A stretch of 64,000 nucleotides of DNA from Enterococcus caccae ATCC BAA-1240 (GTDB taxonomy: Bacteria; Bacillota; Bacilli; Lactobacillales; Enterococcaceae), in NCBI RefSeq assembly GCF_000407145.1, contig NZ_KE136476.1, forward strand, positions 310,001 through 374,000. Reading direction: 5' to 3'. Each line of letters opens with the position of its first letter. Position 1 is the first letter of the stretch. Shown here piece by piece: positions 18,555-27,226 of this stretch. The notes beneath the pieces were generated by a model. It saw only the letters and a list, made by a program, of their open reading frames with translations. It had not been told where the DNA came from and searched no databases. Both the position numbers and the translations under genes were made by a program.

Positions 18555-19493
18555 ATGTTATCAATTATTGTTCCTTGTTACAATGAAGAGGACTCAATCC
18601 CGTTGTTTTTTGAAGAAGTAGAAAAAGTAAGCGCACAAATTAAACAGGATATAGAATACATATTTATTAACGATGGATCAAAAGATCAGACACTAAATAC
18701 ACTAAGAAAATTATATAAGAAACATCCAGAGAAAGTTCGTTATCTTTCTTTTTCCAGAAATTTTGGGAAAGAAGCTGGATTATATGCTGGCCTTAAAGAG
18801 GCTAGAGGCAGTTTGATTACGGTGATGGATGTGGATTTGCAAGATCCACCAGAGCTGTTACCCCAAATGATTCAAATGTTAGAGGCTAACAAAGATTTAG
18901 ACTGTATCGGTACCAGACGTGGAGATCGTGAAGGAGAACCTGCAATCCGTAGTTTCTTTGCTAGAATGTTTTATAAGTTAGTTAATAAAATAGGAGAAAC
19001 TGAAATGGTTGACGGAGCTAGGGATTTTCGGCTTATGACACGCCAAATGGTGGATGCAATTTTAGAGTTGACTGAATATAATCGTTTTTCAAAAGGCATT
19101 TTTAGTTGGGTCGGTTTTAACACAGAGTATCTTTCTTATGAAAACCGCGAGCGCGTAGCTGGCGCTACCTCATGGTCATTTTGGAGCTTACTAAGCTATT
19201 CGATTGATGGAATAGTCAATTTTTCGGAAGCACCGTTAAATTTGGCTTCGTATGTTGGCGCATTCTCGTGTATGGGATCAGTAATCGCGATGCTTGTTAT
19301 TTTCTTTAGAACTATTATTAAAGGAGATCCTACTAGTGGTTGGCCATCTATGGTTTGTATAATTCTGTTTGTAGGTGGATTGCAGTTACTTTGTCTTGGG
19401 ATAATTGGGAAATATATTGGAAAAATTTTCATGGAAACAAAAAAAAGACCTATTTATTTAGTGAAAGAAACTGAAAAAGACCAACAACAATAA
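18555..19493 (+). CDS. Membrane-anchored family 2 glycosyltransferase (GtrB/YkcC type)
   Basis: 312-residue GT2 enzyme of the polyprenyl-phosphate sugar transferase type. The catalytic domain (1-220) shows VPCYNEEDSIP, INDGSKDQT and the metal-binding DVDLQDPPEL. Two transmembrane helices follow, at about 230-255 and 265-292. Such enzymes move glucose or similar sugars from a nucleotide donor onto undecaprenyl phosphate for later flipping and transfer to wall polymers. No flippase or polytopic acceptor transferase lies next to it. A strong TTGGAGGA precedes the ATG. Confidence 0.88.
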   Translation: MLSIIVPCYNEEDSIPLFFEEVEKVSAQIKQDIEYIFINDGSKDQTLNTLRKLYKKHPEKVRYLSFSRNFGKEAGLYAGLKEARGSLITVMDVDLQDPPELLPQMIQMLEANKDLDCIGTRRGDREGEPAIRSFFARMFYKLVNKIGETEMVDGARDFRLMTRQMVDAILELTEYNRFSKGIFSWVGFNTEYLSYENRERVAGATSWSFWSLLSYSIDGIVNFSEAPLNLASYVGAFSCMGSVIAMLVIFFRTIIKGDPTSGWPSMVCIILFVGGLQLLCLGIIGKYIGKIFMETKKRPIYLVKETEKDQQQ

Positions 19494-19518
19494 AGCGGTA
19501 GGGACCGAAGCGTTAACT

Positions 19519-19563
19519 CCGAGAAATAAGAGGGAGCTGTTTTTGCTCCCACTATTTATTCGG
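19519..19563 (+). terminator. Terminator-like hairpin of a repeated intergenic family
   Basis: Stem from CCGAGAAATA to TATTTATTCGG with an inner GGGAGC / GCTCCC closing a T-rich loop. The 19-nt sequence from 19517 to 19535 occurs again, inverted, between nrdE and nrdF (45324-45342). Confidence 0.6.
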
Positions 19564-19570
19564 ATTCCTT

Positions 19571-19609
19571 GTGGCTGGGGTGTGACTCTTAGAGTGATAT
19601 CCCAGCCAC
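19571..19609. terminator. Convergent terminator hairpin
   Basis: Perfect GTGGCTGGG / CCCAGCCAC stem with further partial pairing inside, lying just beyond the stop of the minus-strand dehydrogenase gene. It may terminate both directions. Confidence 0.65.
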
Positions 19610-19617
19610 TCTTTAGT

Positions 19618-20580
19618 TTAGTAACCTTGATGCAAAGTAATTTCATTTTTTGCTAAAGTACCATCTTGAAGATACTGTCTAAGGTTTTGCATGAAAATTG
19701 TCAGTAATTTAGTTTTAAATCCAGGAGTTAAACCAGAGATGTGTGGACTAATCAGCACATTATCCATTTCCCACAAAGGACTATTTTCAGGTAGAGGCTC
19801 TTCTTCAAAAACATCCAAAGCAGCAAAGCTTAGTTGACCTGAATTTAAAGCATGAATCAAATCATTTGTATTGACTGAAGGGCCACGACCGACATTAATG
19901 AAGACAGTCCCCGTTTTCATTGCAAGAAACATTCGTTGGTTATACATTTGATAAGTGTCGTCTGTTAAAGGCAGTATGTTTACAACAATATCCATCTCAT
20001 TCACAATACGACTCATATTTTTATGGGAATAACACTCAATAAATCCGTTTGTCACGTGCCCAGAAGTATTAACTCCATATGTTTGAATGCCTAAACCTTG
20101 TGCAAAAATAGCAAGTTGTTGGCCGATATGTCCAGTTCCAACAATTAACATTTTTTTCATAGAAAGCTGCTGATAGGAAATATTTTCTCGTGTCCATTCT
20201 TTTTTTGCTTGGTTATTGATGCTAGTACGAATGCCTCGGAATTCAGTCAACAAAACGCCCAAAACATGTTCTGAAATTGAAATACTATGAATACCGCTGG
20301 CGTTGGATAACAGTATATTTTTTTCAGCAAAGCGGTCTAAATCGTATGTGTCTACGCCAGCAGAGATCGACTGTACCCATTTTAAACGGCTTGTTACAGA
20401 AGATAAAAGCTTTTGTCCTAATTCTTTATCCCAGCCTAACATAATCTCAATATCATCTTCGTTTATTTGTAGTGATTCTCTTTTTGCATCAACAATTATA
20501 TAATCAGAGGTACTTTGCCTAATCGTTTCAACTTGCTCTTCTTTCATTTGTTCATAAAGATAGATTATTGGTTGTCCCAT
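19618..20580 (-). CDS. D-2-hydroxyacid dehydrogenase, NAD-dependent
   Basis: 320-residue D-isomer-specific 2-hydroxyacid dehydrogenase. The NAD-binding fold has VGTGHIGQQLA, catalytic elements are INVGRGPSV (Arg), FEEEPLPENSPLW (Glu) and ISPHISG (His). The overall layout matches phosphoglycerate dehydrogenase-like or hydroxypyruvate reductase-like enzymes that lack the ACT domain. The substrate 2-oxoacid cannot be inferred. It starts with ATG after AAGGAGGAAT and is monocistronic; ispG lies 99 bp upstream with its own terminator in between. Confidence 0.88.
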   Translation of the reverse strand: MGQPIIYLYEQMKEEQVETIRQSTSDYIIVDAKRESLQINEDDIEIMLGWDKELGQKLLSSVTSRLKWVQSISAGVDTYDLDRFAEKNILLSNASGIHSISISEHVLGVLLTEFRGIRTSINNQAKKEWTRENISYQQLSMKKMLIVGTGHIGQQLAIFAQGLGIQTYGVNTSGHVTNGFIECYSHKNMSRIVNEMDIVVNILPLTDDTYQMYNQRMFLAMKTGTVFINVGRGPSVNTNDLIHALNSGQLSFAALDVFEEEPLPENSPLWEMDNVLISPHISGLTPGFKTKLLTIFMQNLRQYLQDGTLAKNEITLHQGY

Positions 20581-20627
20581 ATTGATTCCTCCTTGCTAGT
20601 TCATTGTAACAAAAAAGTACTTTAAAC

Positions 20628-20665
20628 AAAAAAAGATTGAACTATTAACAGGCTCAATCTTTTTT
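20628..20665 (-). terminator. Terminator after ispG
   Basis: Stem AAAAAGATTGA / TCAATCTTTTTT with a 13-nt loop just beyond the ispG stop. The arms supply a U-rich end in either direction. Confidence 0.8.
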
Positions 20666-20679
20666 ATTTAAAGCTTAAA

Positions 20680-21771
20680 TTATATTTTTTCTCCACGAGC
20701 GTATGCTGCTGCAAGGAGATCAACTTCTTTTTTCAATTCGTCAACCATGATCTCTTCTGGCACCGTTCGAATGATTCTCCCTTTTTTGAAAAGCATGCCT
20801 TTTCCATTTCCGCCAGCAATGCCAATGTCCGCTTCGCGAGCCTCGCCTGGACCATTGACCGCACAGCCTAAAACGGCAACTTTGATTGGTGCTTGAATTT
20901 TTTCAATATAGTCCTCGATTTCATTGGCAATTGGAATCAAATCAATTTCAATACGTCCGCAAGTCGGGCAAGAAATCAATGTGGCTGCATTACTGGCTAG
21001 ACCGAAAGCTTTTAAAACCTCTTTTGCTACTTTGATCTCTTCTACAGGATCAGCTGACAAGGATACACGACAAGTGTTCCCAATACCGCGAGAAAGTAAA
21101 GAGCCTAGTCCAGCAGCTGACTTTATCCCACCAGAGAATTTTGTTCCTGCCTCGGTGATTCCTAAGTGTAAGGGATAATCGAATGTTTCAGCTGCCAACG
21201 TATAGGCATCAATCGCCAAAAGAACATCACTTGCTTTTAGTGAAACGATGATATCGTAAAATTCTAAATCTTCAAGTATTTTAATATGTTCAACTGCACT
21301 AGCAACCATTGCTTCAGCAGTTGGATAACCATATTGTTGTAAAAATTTCTTTTCTAAAGAGCCTGCATTTACACCGATCCGAATTGGAATTCCTTTGGCT
21401 TTACATGCTGTAACGACCTTTTCTACACGATCTTTACGTCCAATGTTTCCCGGGTTGATCCGGATTTTATCAACCCCTTGTTCAATTGCTTTTAATGCTA
21501 AACGGTAATCAAAGTGAATATCAGCAACTAAAGGAATAGAAATTTGACGTTTAATAGCACCTAGCGCATTAGCAGCGGCTTCATCTGGAACCGCTACACG
21601 CACGATTTGACAGCCTGATTCCTCCAAGCGCTTGATTTGAGCAACTGTCCCTTCAATATCATGAGTTTTCGTTGTACACATACTTTGAATAAATAATTCA
21701 TCACTTCTGCCAATCGTCAAATCGCCGACCTTCACTTGACGAGTATTTTTACGATGAGTCAATTCTCCCAT
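20680..21771 (-). CDS. ispG: 4-hydroxy-3-methylbut-2-enyl diphosphate synthase IspG (GcpE)
   Basis: 363-residue flavodoxin-type IspG, which converts methylerythritol cyclodiphosphate to HMBPP in the MEP isoprenoid pathway. The [4Fe-4S] ligands are present: Cys268 and Cys271 in ISCPTCGR, and Cys303 in [10 protein letters not shown], with catalytic Glu310 following. The TIM-barrel start [11 protein letters not shown] and RINPGNIG are also conserved. No other MEP gene lies nearby, and the cytidylyltransferase at 32210 looks like a cell-wall TarI. Enterococci mostly use the mevalonate pathway, so a lone, well-conserved IspG is notable. Start ATG follows AAGGAGAG. Confidence 0.95.
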   Translation of the reverse strand: MGELTHRKNTRQVKVGDLTIGRSDELFIQSMCTTKTHDIEGTVAQIKRLEESGCQIVRVAVPDEAAANALGAIKRQISIPLVADIHFDYRLALKAIEQGVDKIRINPGNIGRKDRVEKVVTACKAKGIPIRIGVNAGSLEKKFLQQYGYPTAEAMVASAVEHIKILEDLEFYDIIVSLKASDVLLAIDAYTLAAETFDYPLHLGITEAGTKFSGGIKSAAGLGSLLSRGIGNTCRVSLSADPVEEIKVAKEVLKAFGLASNAATLISCPTCGRIEIDLIPIANEIEDYIEKIQAPIKVAVLGCAVNGPGEAREADIGIAGGNGKGMLFKKGRIIRTVPEEIMVDELKKEVDLLAAAYARGEKI

Positions 21772-21913
21772 AATTCATTCTCTCCTTAATTACTGTTCTG
21801 TTTATTTTATAGCCTATTTTGTGTTCTAGCCTTAATTCATGGTCTATCTTATCATAATTTCTAAAGTAGAGAATGTAAGAAATGTTTAAGATTCAAGCAT
21901 TCCTTTTTTCGTT

Positions 21914-22726
21914 TTAGGCCAATGGTGGTTCTTGCCGTTTTTCATTTCGAACAGCAAAAAAGAAAACGAGTAAAGAAATAAAAACAATCAAAAAACTGTC
22001 ATCAAAAGATTGGTTGACAAAATGTAGGACACTACTGATGATTACAGGTAATGTCATGCTGTAAGTTGCAATCTTTAAGCAATCCAAAAAGCGTAATTTA
22101 TATAACCGGAGTTTGCTATAAAGATTGGCTCCTATTGTAATCATGAGTAAATTGATGACGAGATTGATAAAGGTTGGGTAGAGTGTGAAAATAAAAATAA
22201 CTAATTTTATCCAAAATGGCATACTCGCTTCATCCAAACCTTGTTTTAAGTCTTGACTATTTAAGCCATCTAGTGTTCCTTTTGAATAAGGAAATTCAAA
22301 TTGATTGGCCCCTAATAATGAGTCTGCAGCTCCAGAATTAGGTAGTGCGACAACAAATTTATCTTGTAAGAAACCTAAGCTAACGGCCGTTCCAACTGAA
22401 TCAGCTGTAACGTCACTAACCGTTCGTTTTCCAGCTGGATCAAAAGTGAAAATGATTGAGTTTGTTTGGTAAATGAATCCTTCGACATCATCTGCTGCAT
22501 GCAGTTTACCGTCGGAAATTTTAAATTCGGGTAGTTTTGCAGCGATTTTTTGTCCATCCTCTTTGATATCTTGCATGATAGAAAATAGTTGTTTTGTGAG
22601 TGGTAAAGCCAGAATGATACTTAAAAAAATAGCATATAAAATAACTTTCCAAAACGGCATCTTTTTTGCCTTGTTGAGATCAGTTACCTGAAATAGTGAG
22701 CGTCTAAATAGTGTAAATGAGTTCAT
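21914..22726 (-). CDS. DUF1189 polytopic membrane protein
   Basis: 270-residue membrane protein of the DUF1189 family, function unknown. A hydrophobic helix sits near residues 22-45, an extracytoplasmic domain follows, then three C-terminal helices from about residue 165 onward. The upstream in-frame start at 22759 is not used: AGGAGAG immediately precedes the ATG at 22726. Family members in Firmicutes have been linked to maltodextrin-type operons, but no such context exists here. It is divergent from sodA. Confidence 0.8.
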   Translation of the reverse strand: MNSFTLFRRSLFQVTDLNKAKKMPFWKVILYAIFLSIILALPLTKQLFSIMQDIKEDGQKIAAKLPEFKISDGKLHAADDVEGFIYQTNSIIFTFDPAGKRTVSDVTADSVGTAVSLGFLQDKFVVALPNSGAADSLLGANQFEFPYSKGTLDGLNSQDLKQGLDEASMPFWIKLVIFIFTLYPTFINLVINLLMITIGANLYSKLRLYKLRFLDCLKIATYSMTLPVIISSVLHFVNQSFDDSFLIVFISLLVFFFAVRNEKRQEPPLA

Positions 22727-22820
22727 ACATTCTCTCCTGACTTCAAATTGAGTATACACGTCATTTTAAAGGAGTTATCAAGGAAAAACAAGTTTTGCTC
22801 AATTTTTGTAAGCAATTACT

Positions 22821-22849
22821 TTGAAGGTTGCCATAAAATCTGTTATGCT
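22821..22849 (+). promoter_or_regulatory. sodA promoter
   Basis: TTGAAG (22821-22826) and TATGCT (22844-22849) are separated by 17 bp, 43 bp before the sodA start. Confidence 0.6.
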
Positions 22850-22891
22850 ATAAATGTATGAAAATAGAGACTTACATGGAGGGATTTTTTT

Positions 22892-23500
22892 ATGACTTAC
22901 ACTTTACCAGATCTACCGTATGCTTATGACGCATTAGAACCTTATATTGATGTAGAAACAATGCATCTACACCACGATAAACACCACAACACATATGTGA
23001 CGAACTTAAATGCAGCAATCGAAAAGCATCCTGAGCTTGGCTCTAAATCAATAGAAGACTTAATTGCTGATATGGACAGCATCCCTGAAGATATTCGTAC
23101 GGCTGTACGTAATAATGGTGGCGGCCATGCTAACCATGCATTTTTCTGGGAAATTATGGCACCAAACGCTGGTGGTGCACCAACTGGCGAAATTAAAGAG
23201 GCAATTGATGCTACTTTTGGTAGTTTTGATAAATTAAAAGAAGAATTTAAAACAGCTGCAACTGGTCGTTTTGGTTCTGGTTGGGCATGGTTAGTTTTAA
23301 ATAATGGTACATTAGAAATTACATCAACTCCTAACCAAGATTCACCTTTAATGGATGGTAAAACACCTGTTTTAGGTTTAGACGTTTGGGAACATGCTTA
23401 TTATCTAAATTACAAAAATGTACGTCCAGATTACATCGACGCATTCTGGAATCTTGTAAATTGGGATGAAGTAAATAAACGCTTCGCAGCAGCTAAATAA
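22892..23500 (+). CDS. sodA: Superoxide dismutase, Mn/Fe type
   Basis: 202-residue cytosolic superoxide dismutase converting superoxide to O2 and H2O2. Metal ligands are visible as His27 (MHLHHDKHH), the His in [12 protein letters not shown], and the Asp and His in [13 protein letters not shown]. The GGG/NH context suits a manganese-type enzyme. Length is standard. The ATG is preceded by GGAGGG. It is followed by its own terminator. In enterococci sodA is the single superoxide dismutase and a common species marker gene. Confidence 0.96.
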   Translation: MTYTLPDLPYAYDALEPYIDVETMHLHHDKHHNTYVTNLNAAIEKHPELGSKSIEDLIADMDSIPEDIRTAVRNNGGGHANHAFFWEIMAPNAGGAPTGEIKEAIDATFGSFDKLKEEFKTAATGRFGSGWAWLVLNNGTLEITSTPNQDSPLMDGKTPVLGLDVWEHAYYLNYKNVRPDYIDAFWNLVNWDEVNKRFAAAK

Positions 23501-23532
23501 GGTACAAAAAATAAAATTTTTAGAAACTTTTT

Positions 23533-23568
23533 GAGGAAAACAGTAAATTACACTGTTTTCCTCTTTTT
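23533..23568 (+). terminator. Terminator after sodA
   Basis: Perfect 12-bp stem GAGGAAAACAGT / ACTGTTTTCCTC followed by TTTTTG. Confidence 0.92.
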
Positions 23569-23631
23569 GTTTGTGGCATACTAATAGTTAGGAATATTAA
23601 ATGAGATAGAAAAGAGCAAAGGAGTTTTGTG

Positions 23632-24606
23632 ATGAATATAGCGATGCAAAAAGTTCATGGGTCCGGAAATGATTTCTTTTTAATAGACGAAACACAATTA
23701 GAACGCCCTTTTACTGACAAAGAAATCGATGCGTTACGCACCCATTTATGTGATAGAAAAACCGGGCTGCTTAATGGGGCAGATGGCTTATTGCTAGTTG
23801 AATCCGTAATAGGTGGCGAGTCATTAGCTAAAATGCGTGTCATCAATAGTGATGGTAGTGAAGCGAGCATGTGTGGCAATGGGCTGCGAACTGTTGCTAG
23901 ATACTTAGCTGAAAAATACGATCAAGAATCATTTACTGTTGAAACGATGTTTGCTGAGCTAAAAGTACGTCAAGCTAAAAATTTAGCAGAAAAAATTGCG
24001 ACTTATCAAGTTGAGATTTCACCTGTACGCTTTGAAGCAGAAGCAATCCCAATGAAAACTAAAAACAATACAATCATTGACGAAAAAATTTCAGAATTAT
24101 CTAGTAAGTTGACATTTTCGGTTGTAGCAGTTCCTAATCCTCACTTGATTACATTTGTAGATCATCAAACGCTAATGGGCGATGAATTTGAGAGAATAGC
24201 AACGTATGTAAATGGAGACAATCCGATTTTTCCTGATGGTATCAATGTAAGTTTCGTAGAGATTTTAGGAAACAATAAAATTTTTGTCCGAACGTTTGAA
24301 CGCGGAGTTGGCTTTACGAATGCTTGTGGAACCGCTATGTGTGCGAGTAGCTTAATGTATGTCTTGCTACATGGGGGAAACTTTGGTGAAACGATTACTG
24401 TCAAAAATACTGGAGGTTTGGTAAATACTGTAGTGCATGAAGAAAATTCAGATGGTTATTGGATGGAGTTGATTGGTAATGCAACAATTACACATGAAAT
24501 ATCTGGCACATTGTCTGATTTTACAAAAGCACAGTTTAAAAAAGCAAGTATAAAAGAAACAAATGAGCAAGCAGATTATGAGAAATTTTTAAAATCTATA
24601 AAATAA
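23632..24606 (+). CDS. dapF: Diaminopimelate epimerase family protein (DapF)
   Basis: 324-residue DapF homologue, which interconverts LL- and meso-diaminopimelate by a two-cysteine mechanism. Both catalytic cysteines are present: Cys81 in ASMCGNGLR and Cys232 in TNACGTAMC. The N-terminus KVHGSGNDFFLID is typical. It is longer than the usual 270-280 residues, with a C-terminal extension of about 40 charged residues. GTG at 23629 abuts ATG 23632, and the ATG is preferred with GGAG upstream. No other lysine-pathway gene lies beside it. Confidence 0.85.
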   Translation: MNIAMQKVHGSGNDFFLIDETQLERPFTDKEIDALRTHLCDRKTGLLNGADGLLLVESVIGGESLAKMRVINSDGSEASMCGNGLRTVARYLAEKYDQESFTVETMFAELKVRQAKNLAEKIATYQVEISPVRFEAEAIPMKTKNNTIIDEKISELSSKLTFSVVAVPNPHLITFVDHQTLMGDEFERIATYVNGDNPIFPDGINVSFVEILGNNKIFVRTFERGVGFTNACGTAMCASSLMYVLLHGGNFGETITVKNTGGLVNTVVHEENSDGYWMELIGNATITHEISGTLSDFTKAQFKKASIKETNEQADYEKFLKSIK

Positions 24607-24685
24607 ATAATCGACAAATATAGAGGGTTGGTATGTCCAAAATATAAAAGTTCGTTATTTAGTTATGCTTAAAAGGAGTGTAGTA

Positions 24686-25516
24686 GTGGTAAAATTCGAA
24701 GGGTTTGGTAGAGACAAAGCGAAAAGGTTTATTTACATAATTGTGATTATCGGTTCTATTAGTGTCTGTATTTTAGGAATAAGGTCTAATATCAATAAAG
24801 AATATCAAAGAAAAGTTGACTACGCAAAATCAACTATAAAAAGTGAATCTGCAAAAATCAAACGGTTAGATAAGCAAGTGAAACAACTGTATCGAGAGGA
24901 TCAGGAAGACTTTTTAATGGAACCAATTGATGAAGAAAAATTAAAAAGTATCGAAAGAGATATCCGTACACTAAAGAAAGAAGCTGTAGATTTTGGCTTG
25001 AAAGATGAGGATTTTTCAAGCAATTTTGTTGAAGTGATCCAAGGAGAAAAAGAACTATCAACTAAAATAGAGGATTTTAACCGTAAAAGAACAATACAAA
25101 AACAAATAAGTGAGCTATTAGTTAAAGCGCCAGTTGATTGGACAGCGAATAGTCCTAATATTGTTATCAATGAGACGGCATCAACTGCAACGATTTCACA
25201 GATTCGTAATGAGGTATCTAAAAGTGAAAACAATTGGACCAAAGCAATGAGTGCATTGTTAGATGAAATGGATACTCAGGTCAAACAATATACTGAATTA
25301 AGGCGAACCATTGAAGCAATGATTCAAGATGGTGCATTGACAAGCAGTATGACGGTGGAAACTTTCTTTCTCGCTATTAGTCAGTTAGAGTTAGTTAAAA
25401 ATGAAACCCTGAGACAAGAACTAGCTAATCAACTAGATATAATTGATAGTCTACTTAAAAAGCAAGCGCTCGGTGAGGTAGTGACTAATCAAGAAGAAGT
25501 TTTACCAAGTGAATAA
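24686..25516 (+). CDS. Unrecognised membrane-anchored coiled-coil protein upstream of the polysaccharide locus
   Basis: 276-residue protein I do not recognise. A short basic N-terminus (KFEGFGRDKAKR) precedes one transmembrane helix at about residues 14-32, then a charged extracytoplasmic region of about 240 residues rich in Lys/Glu/Asp with heptad-like spacing at 33-75 and 85-135. There are no cysteines outside the membrane helix. The start is GTG at 24686, because AAAAGGAG lies inside the longer reading frame that begins at 24665. It lies between dapF and the cps operon, with a 14-bp hairpin after it. It could be an envelope scaffold, but no function is assigned. Confidence 0.7.
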   Translation: MVKFEGFGRDKAKRFIYIIVIIGSISVCILGIRSNINKEYQRKVDYAKSTIKSESAKIKRLDKQVKQLYREDQEDFLMEPIDEEKLKSIERDIRTLKKEAVDFGLKDEDFSSNFVEVIQGEKELSTKIEDFNRKRTIQKQISELLVKAPVDWTANSPNIVINETASTATISQIRNEVSKSENNWTKAMSALLDEMDTQVKQYTELRRTIEAMIQDGALTSSMTVETFFLAISQLELVKNETLRQELANQLDIIDSLLKKQALGEVVTNQEEVLPSE

Positions 25517-25537
25517 AGTGATTATTAGAATCTAAGC

Positions 25538-25573
25538 GATCAATAATTTGAAGAATTGCTCAAATTATTGATC
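25538..25573. terminator. Perfect 14-bp hairpin before the cps operon
   Basis: GATCAATAATTTGA and its exact complement flank an 8-nt loop. The following AATATTCTTGAC is not a T-run, so it may be an operator or RNA structure rather than a true terminator. Confidence 0.45.
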
Positions 25574-25580
25574 AATATTC

Positions 25581-25586
25581 TTGACA
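25581..25586 (+). promoter_or_regulatory. -35 element of the cps operon (candidate)
   Basis: Consensus TTGACA lies 65 bp upstream of cpsC. A matching -10 at the right distance is AT-rich but not a clean hexamer. Confidence 0.4.
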
Positions 25587-25651
25587 AATAATCTTGTAGT
25601 GGTTTCATTTAAAATTTATAATTATTTATATGCAGTTAACTGGAGGAAAAA

Positions 25652-26488
25652 ATGGAAGAGACAATTAGTTTACAAGAATTAATCGGAGTATTAAAGAAAC
25701 GCGTTGGTTTGATTATTGTTAGCATGTTTTTAGGATTGGGAATTGCTGGTATTTTGACTTATTTTGTAATTACTCCTAAATATAGTTCACAAGCACAATT
25801 AATCGTCCGATTACCACAAAATGAAACAACCAATGTCAATGATATTAATGGGAATTTACAAATGATCAATACGTATAAAGATTTGATCAAAAGTGATACC
25901 GTAATGTCTGAAGTACAGCAAAGAATGAAAGGTGAACATGATAGTGATTTGTCTGTTGAAGACTTAAAAGCAAGCATTTCAGTGAATCAATCACAAAATT
26001 CACAGATGTTTTCTATTGTTTCAAAGGTAACAGATCCGCTAGTGGCACAAAATATAGCGAATCAAACAGCTTTAGTTTTCCAAGAGCAGGCTAAAGATAT
26101 GGTGAATGTTGATAAGATATCGATCATATCTGCCGCAACAGCAAATATGAATCAAGTTTCACCGAATGATAAACTAAACCTGCTAATTGGTTTGGCTCTA
26201 GGTATCATGGCTGGTATCGCAGTAGCATTTATTTTAGAACTATTTGATAAAACCATCAAAGATGATAGTTTTGTGGAAGAAGGACTTGGCTTTACAATAC
26301 TAGGTATTGTCCCAAATATGACTGCTAAAGAACTAAATGCCAAATTAGTCCGAACGCCATCACCATCTGAAGACCATGCTGGTGATTCTAGAAGTATAAA
26401 TAAAGAGATACCTAAAACTATGACAAACGAAAATAGTAAACCAGATACTACTACGTCGCCAGTACGTAGAAGCCGTCCACGGGTTTAA
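25652..26488 (+). CDS. cpsC: Capsule chain-length regulator / tyrosine-kinase modulator CpsC (Wzz family)
   Basis: 278-residue polysaccharide co-polymerase. The cytoplasmic start LQELIGVLKKR leads into a transmembrane helix at about 18-38. An extracytoplasmic Wzz domain follows, and the second helix lies near residues 175-195 (LLIGLALGIMAGIAVAFI). The C-terminus (about 200-278) is a Ser/Pro/Thr-rich cytoplasmic tail that is longer than usual. It activates CpsD, encoded 11 bp downstream, and with it sets chain length. An AGGAGGA-type site (TGGAGGA) precedes the ATG. It is the first gene of the locus. Confidence 0.9.
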   Translation: MEETISLQELIGVLKKRVGLIIVSMFLGLGIAGILTYFVITPKYSSQAQLIVRLPQNETTNVNDINGNLQMINTYKDLIKSDTVMSEVQQRMKGEHDSDLSVEDLKASISVNQSQNSQMFSIVSKVTDPLVAQNIANQTALVFQEQAKDMVNVDKISIISAATANMNQVSPNDKLNLLIGLALGIMAGIAVAFILELFDKTIKDDSFVEEGLGFTILGIVPNMTAKELNAKLVRTPSPSEDHAGDSRSINKEIPKTMTNENSKPDTTTSPVRRSRPRV

Positions 26489-26499
26489 AGGAGTATAGT

Positions 26500-27201
26500 A
26501 TGACAAATATAGTGAGAGCTCAAAAAAAGCAAAAAACAAAAGCAGTAAGTTTGATTACTTTAGCAGATAAATCATCACCGATTTCAGAGCAATATCGAAC
26601 AATTCGTACCAATATTCAATATGCTATGGTAGATAGAGACTTAAAAACATTAGTAATTACTTCATCTGGTCCCAGTGAAGGGAAATCTACCACCTCAGCT
26701 AACTTAGCGATTGTATTTGCTAATTCAGGCAAACGAGTTTTATTAGTAGATGCAGATATGCGTAAACCTACAGTAGCAAAAACCTTTGCCTTAGATAATA
26801 CTCGAGGATTAAGTACTTTACTAGGTAGCCGGGAAACAATGCTGCATCAAGTTGTCCAAAATTCTGGAGTAGATAATTTATTTTTGATGACGAGTGGACC
26901 TAAGCCGCCTAACCCTTCAGAGTTACTGGACTCTAGAAGAATGCAAGAGTTGATTCATGAATTAAAACACCAATATGACTTGGTCATTTTTGATATGCCA
27001 CCAGTCGTAGCTGTGACTGATGCACAGATTGTTGCATCAAAATCAGATGGTACGATTTTAGTAGTTCGTGAGAACGTATCAAAGAGAGATTCTTTATTAA
27101 AGGCTAAGAGTTTATTGGAAATGGTTGATGCGAATATCCTTGGCGTTGTCTACAATGGCTCAAAGAATATAGAAGATCAAGGATACTACTATGGTTCATA
27201 A
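26500..27201 (+). CDS. cpsD: Bacterial tyrosine autokinase CpsD
   Basis: 233-residue BY-kinase that pairs with CpsC at the membrane. Walker A is GPSEGKSTT (57-65), Walker A' is LLVDADMRKP (81-90), and Walker B is LVIFDMPPV. The C-terminal tyrosine cluster is short, GYYYGS, and is the site of autophosphorylation in the family. Dephosphorylation would be by the PHP phosphatase encoded next. Located 11 bp after cpsC with AAAGGAG before the start. Confidence 0.93.
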   Translation: MTNIVRAQKKQKTKAVSLITLADKSSPISEQYRTIRTNIQYAMVDRDLKTLVITSSGPSEGKSTTSANLAIVFANSGKRVLLVDADMRKPTVAKTFALDNTRGLSTLLGSRETMLHQVVQNSGVDNLFLMTSGPKPPNPSELLDSRRMQELIHELKHQYDLVIFDMPPVVAVTDAQIVASKSDGTILVVRENVSKRDSLLKAKSLLEMVDANILGVVYNGSKNIEDQGYYYGS

Positions 27202-27226
27202 TAATTGATGAGGAAGGAAAAAGCCA

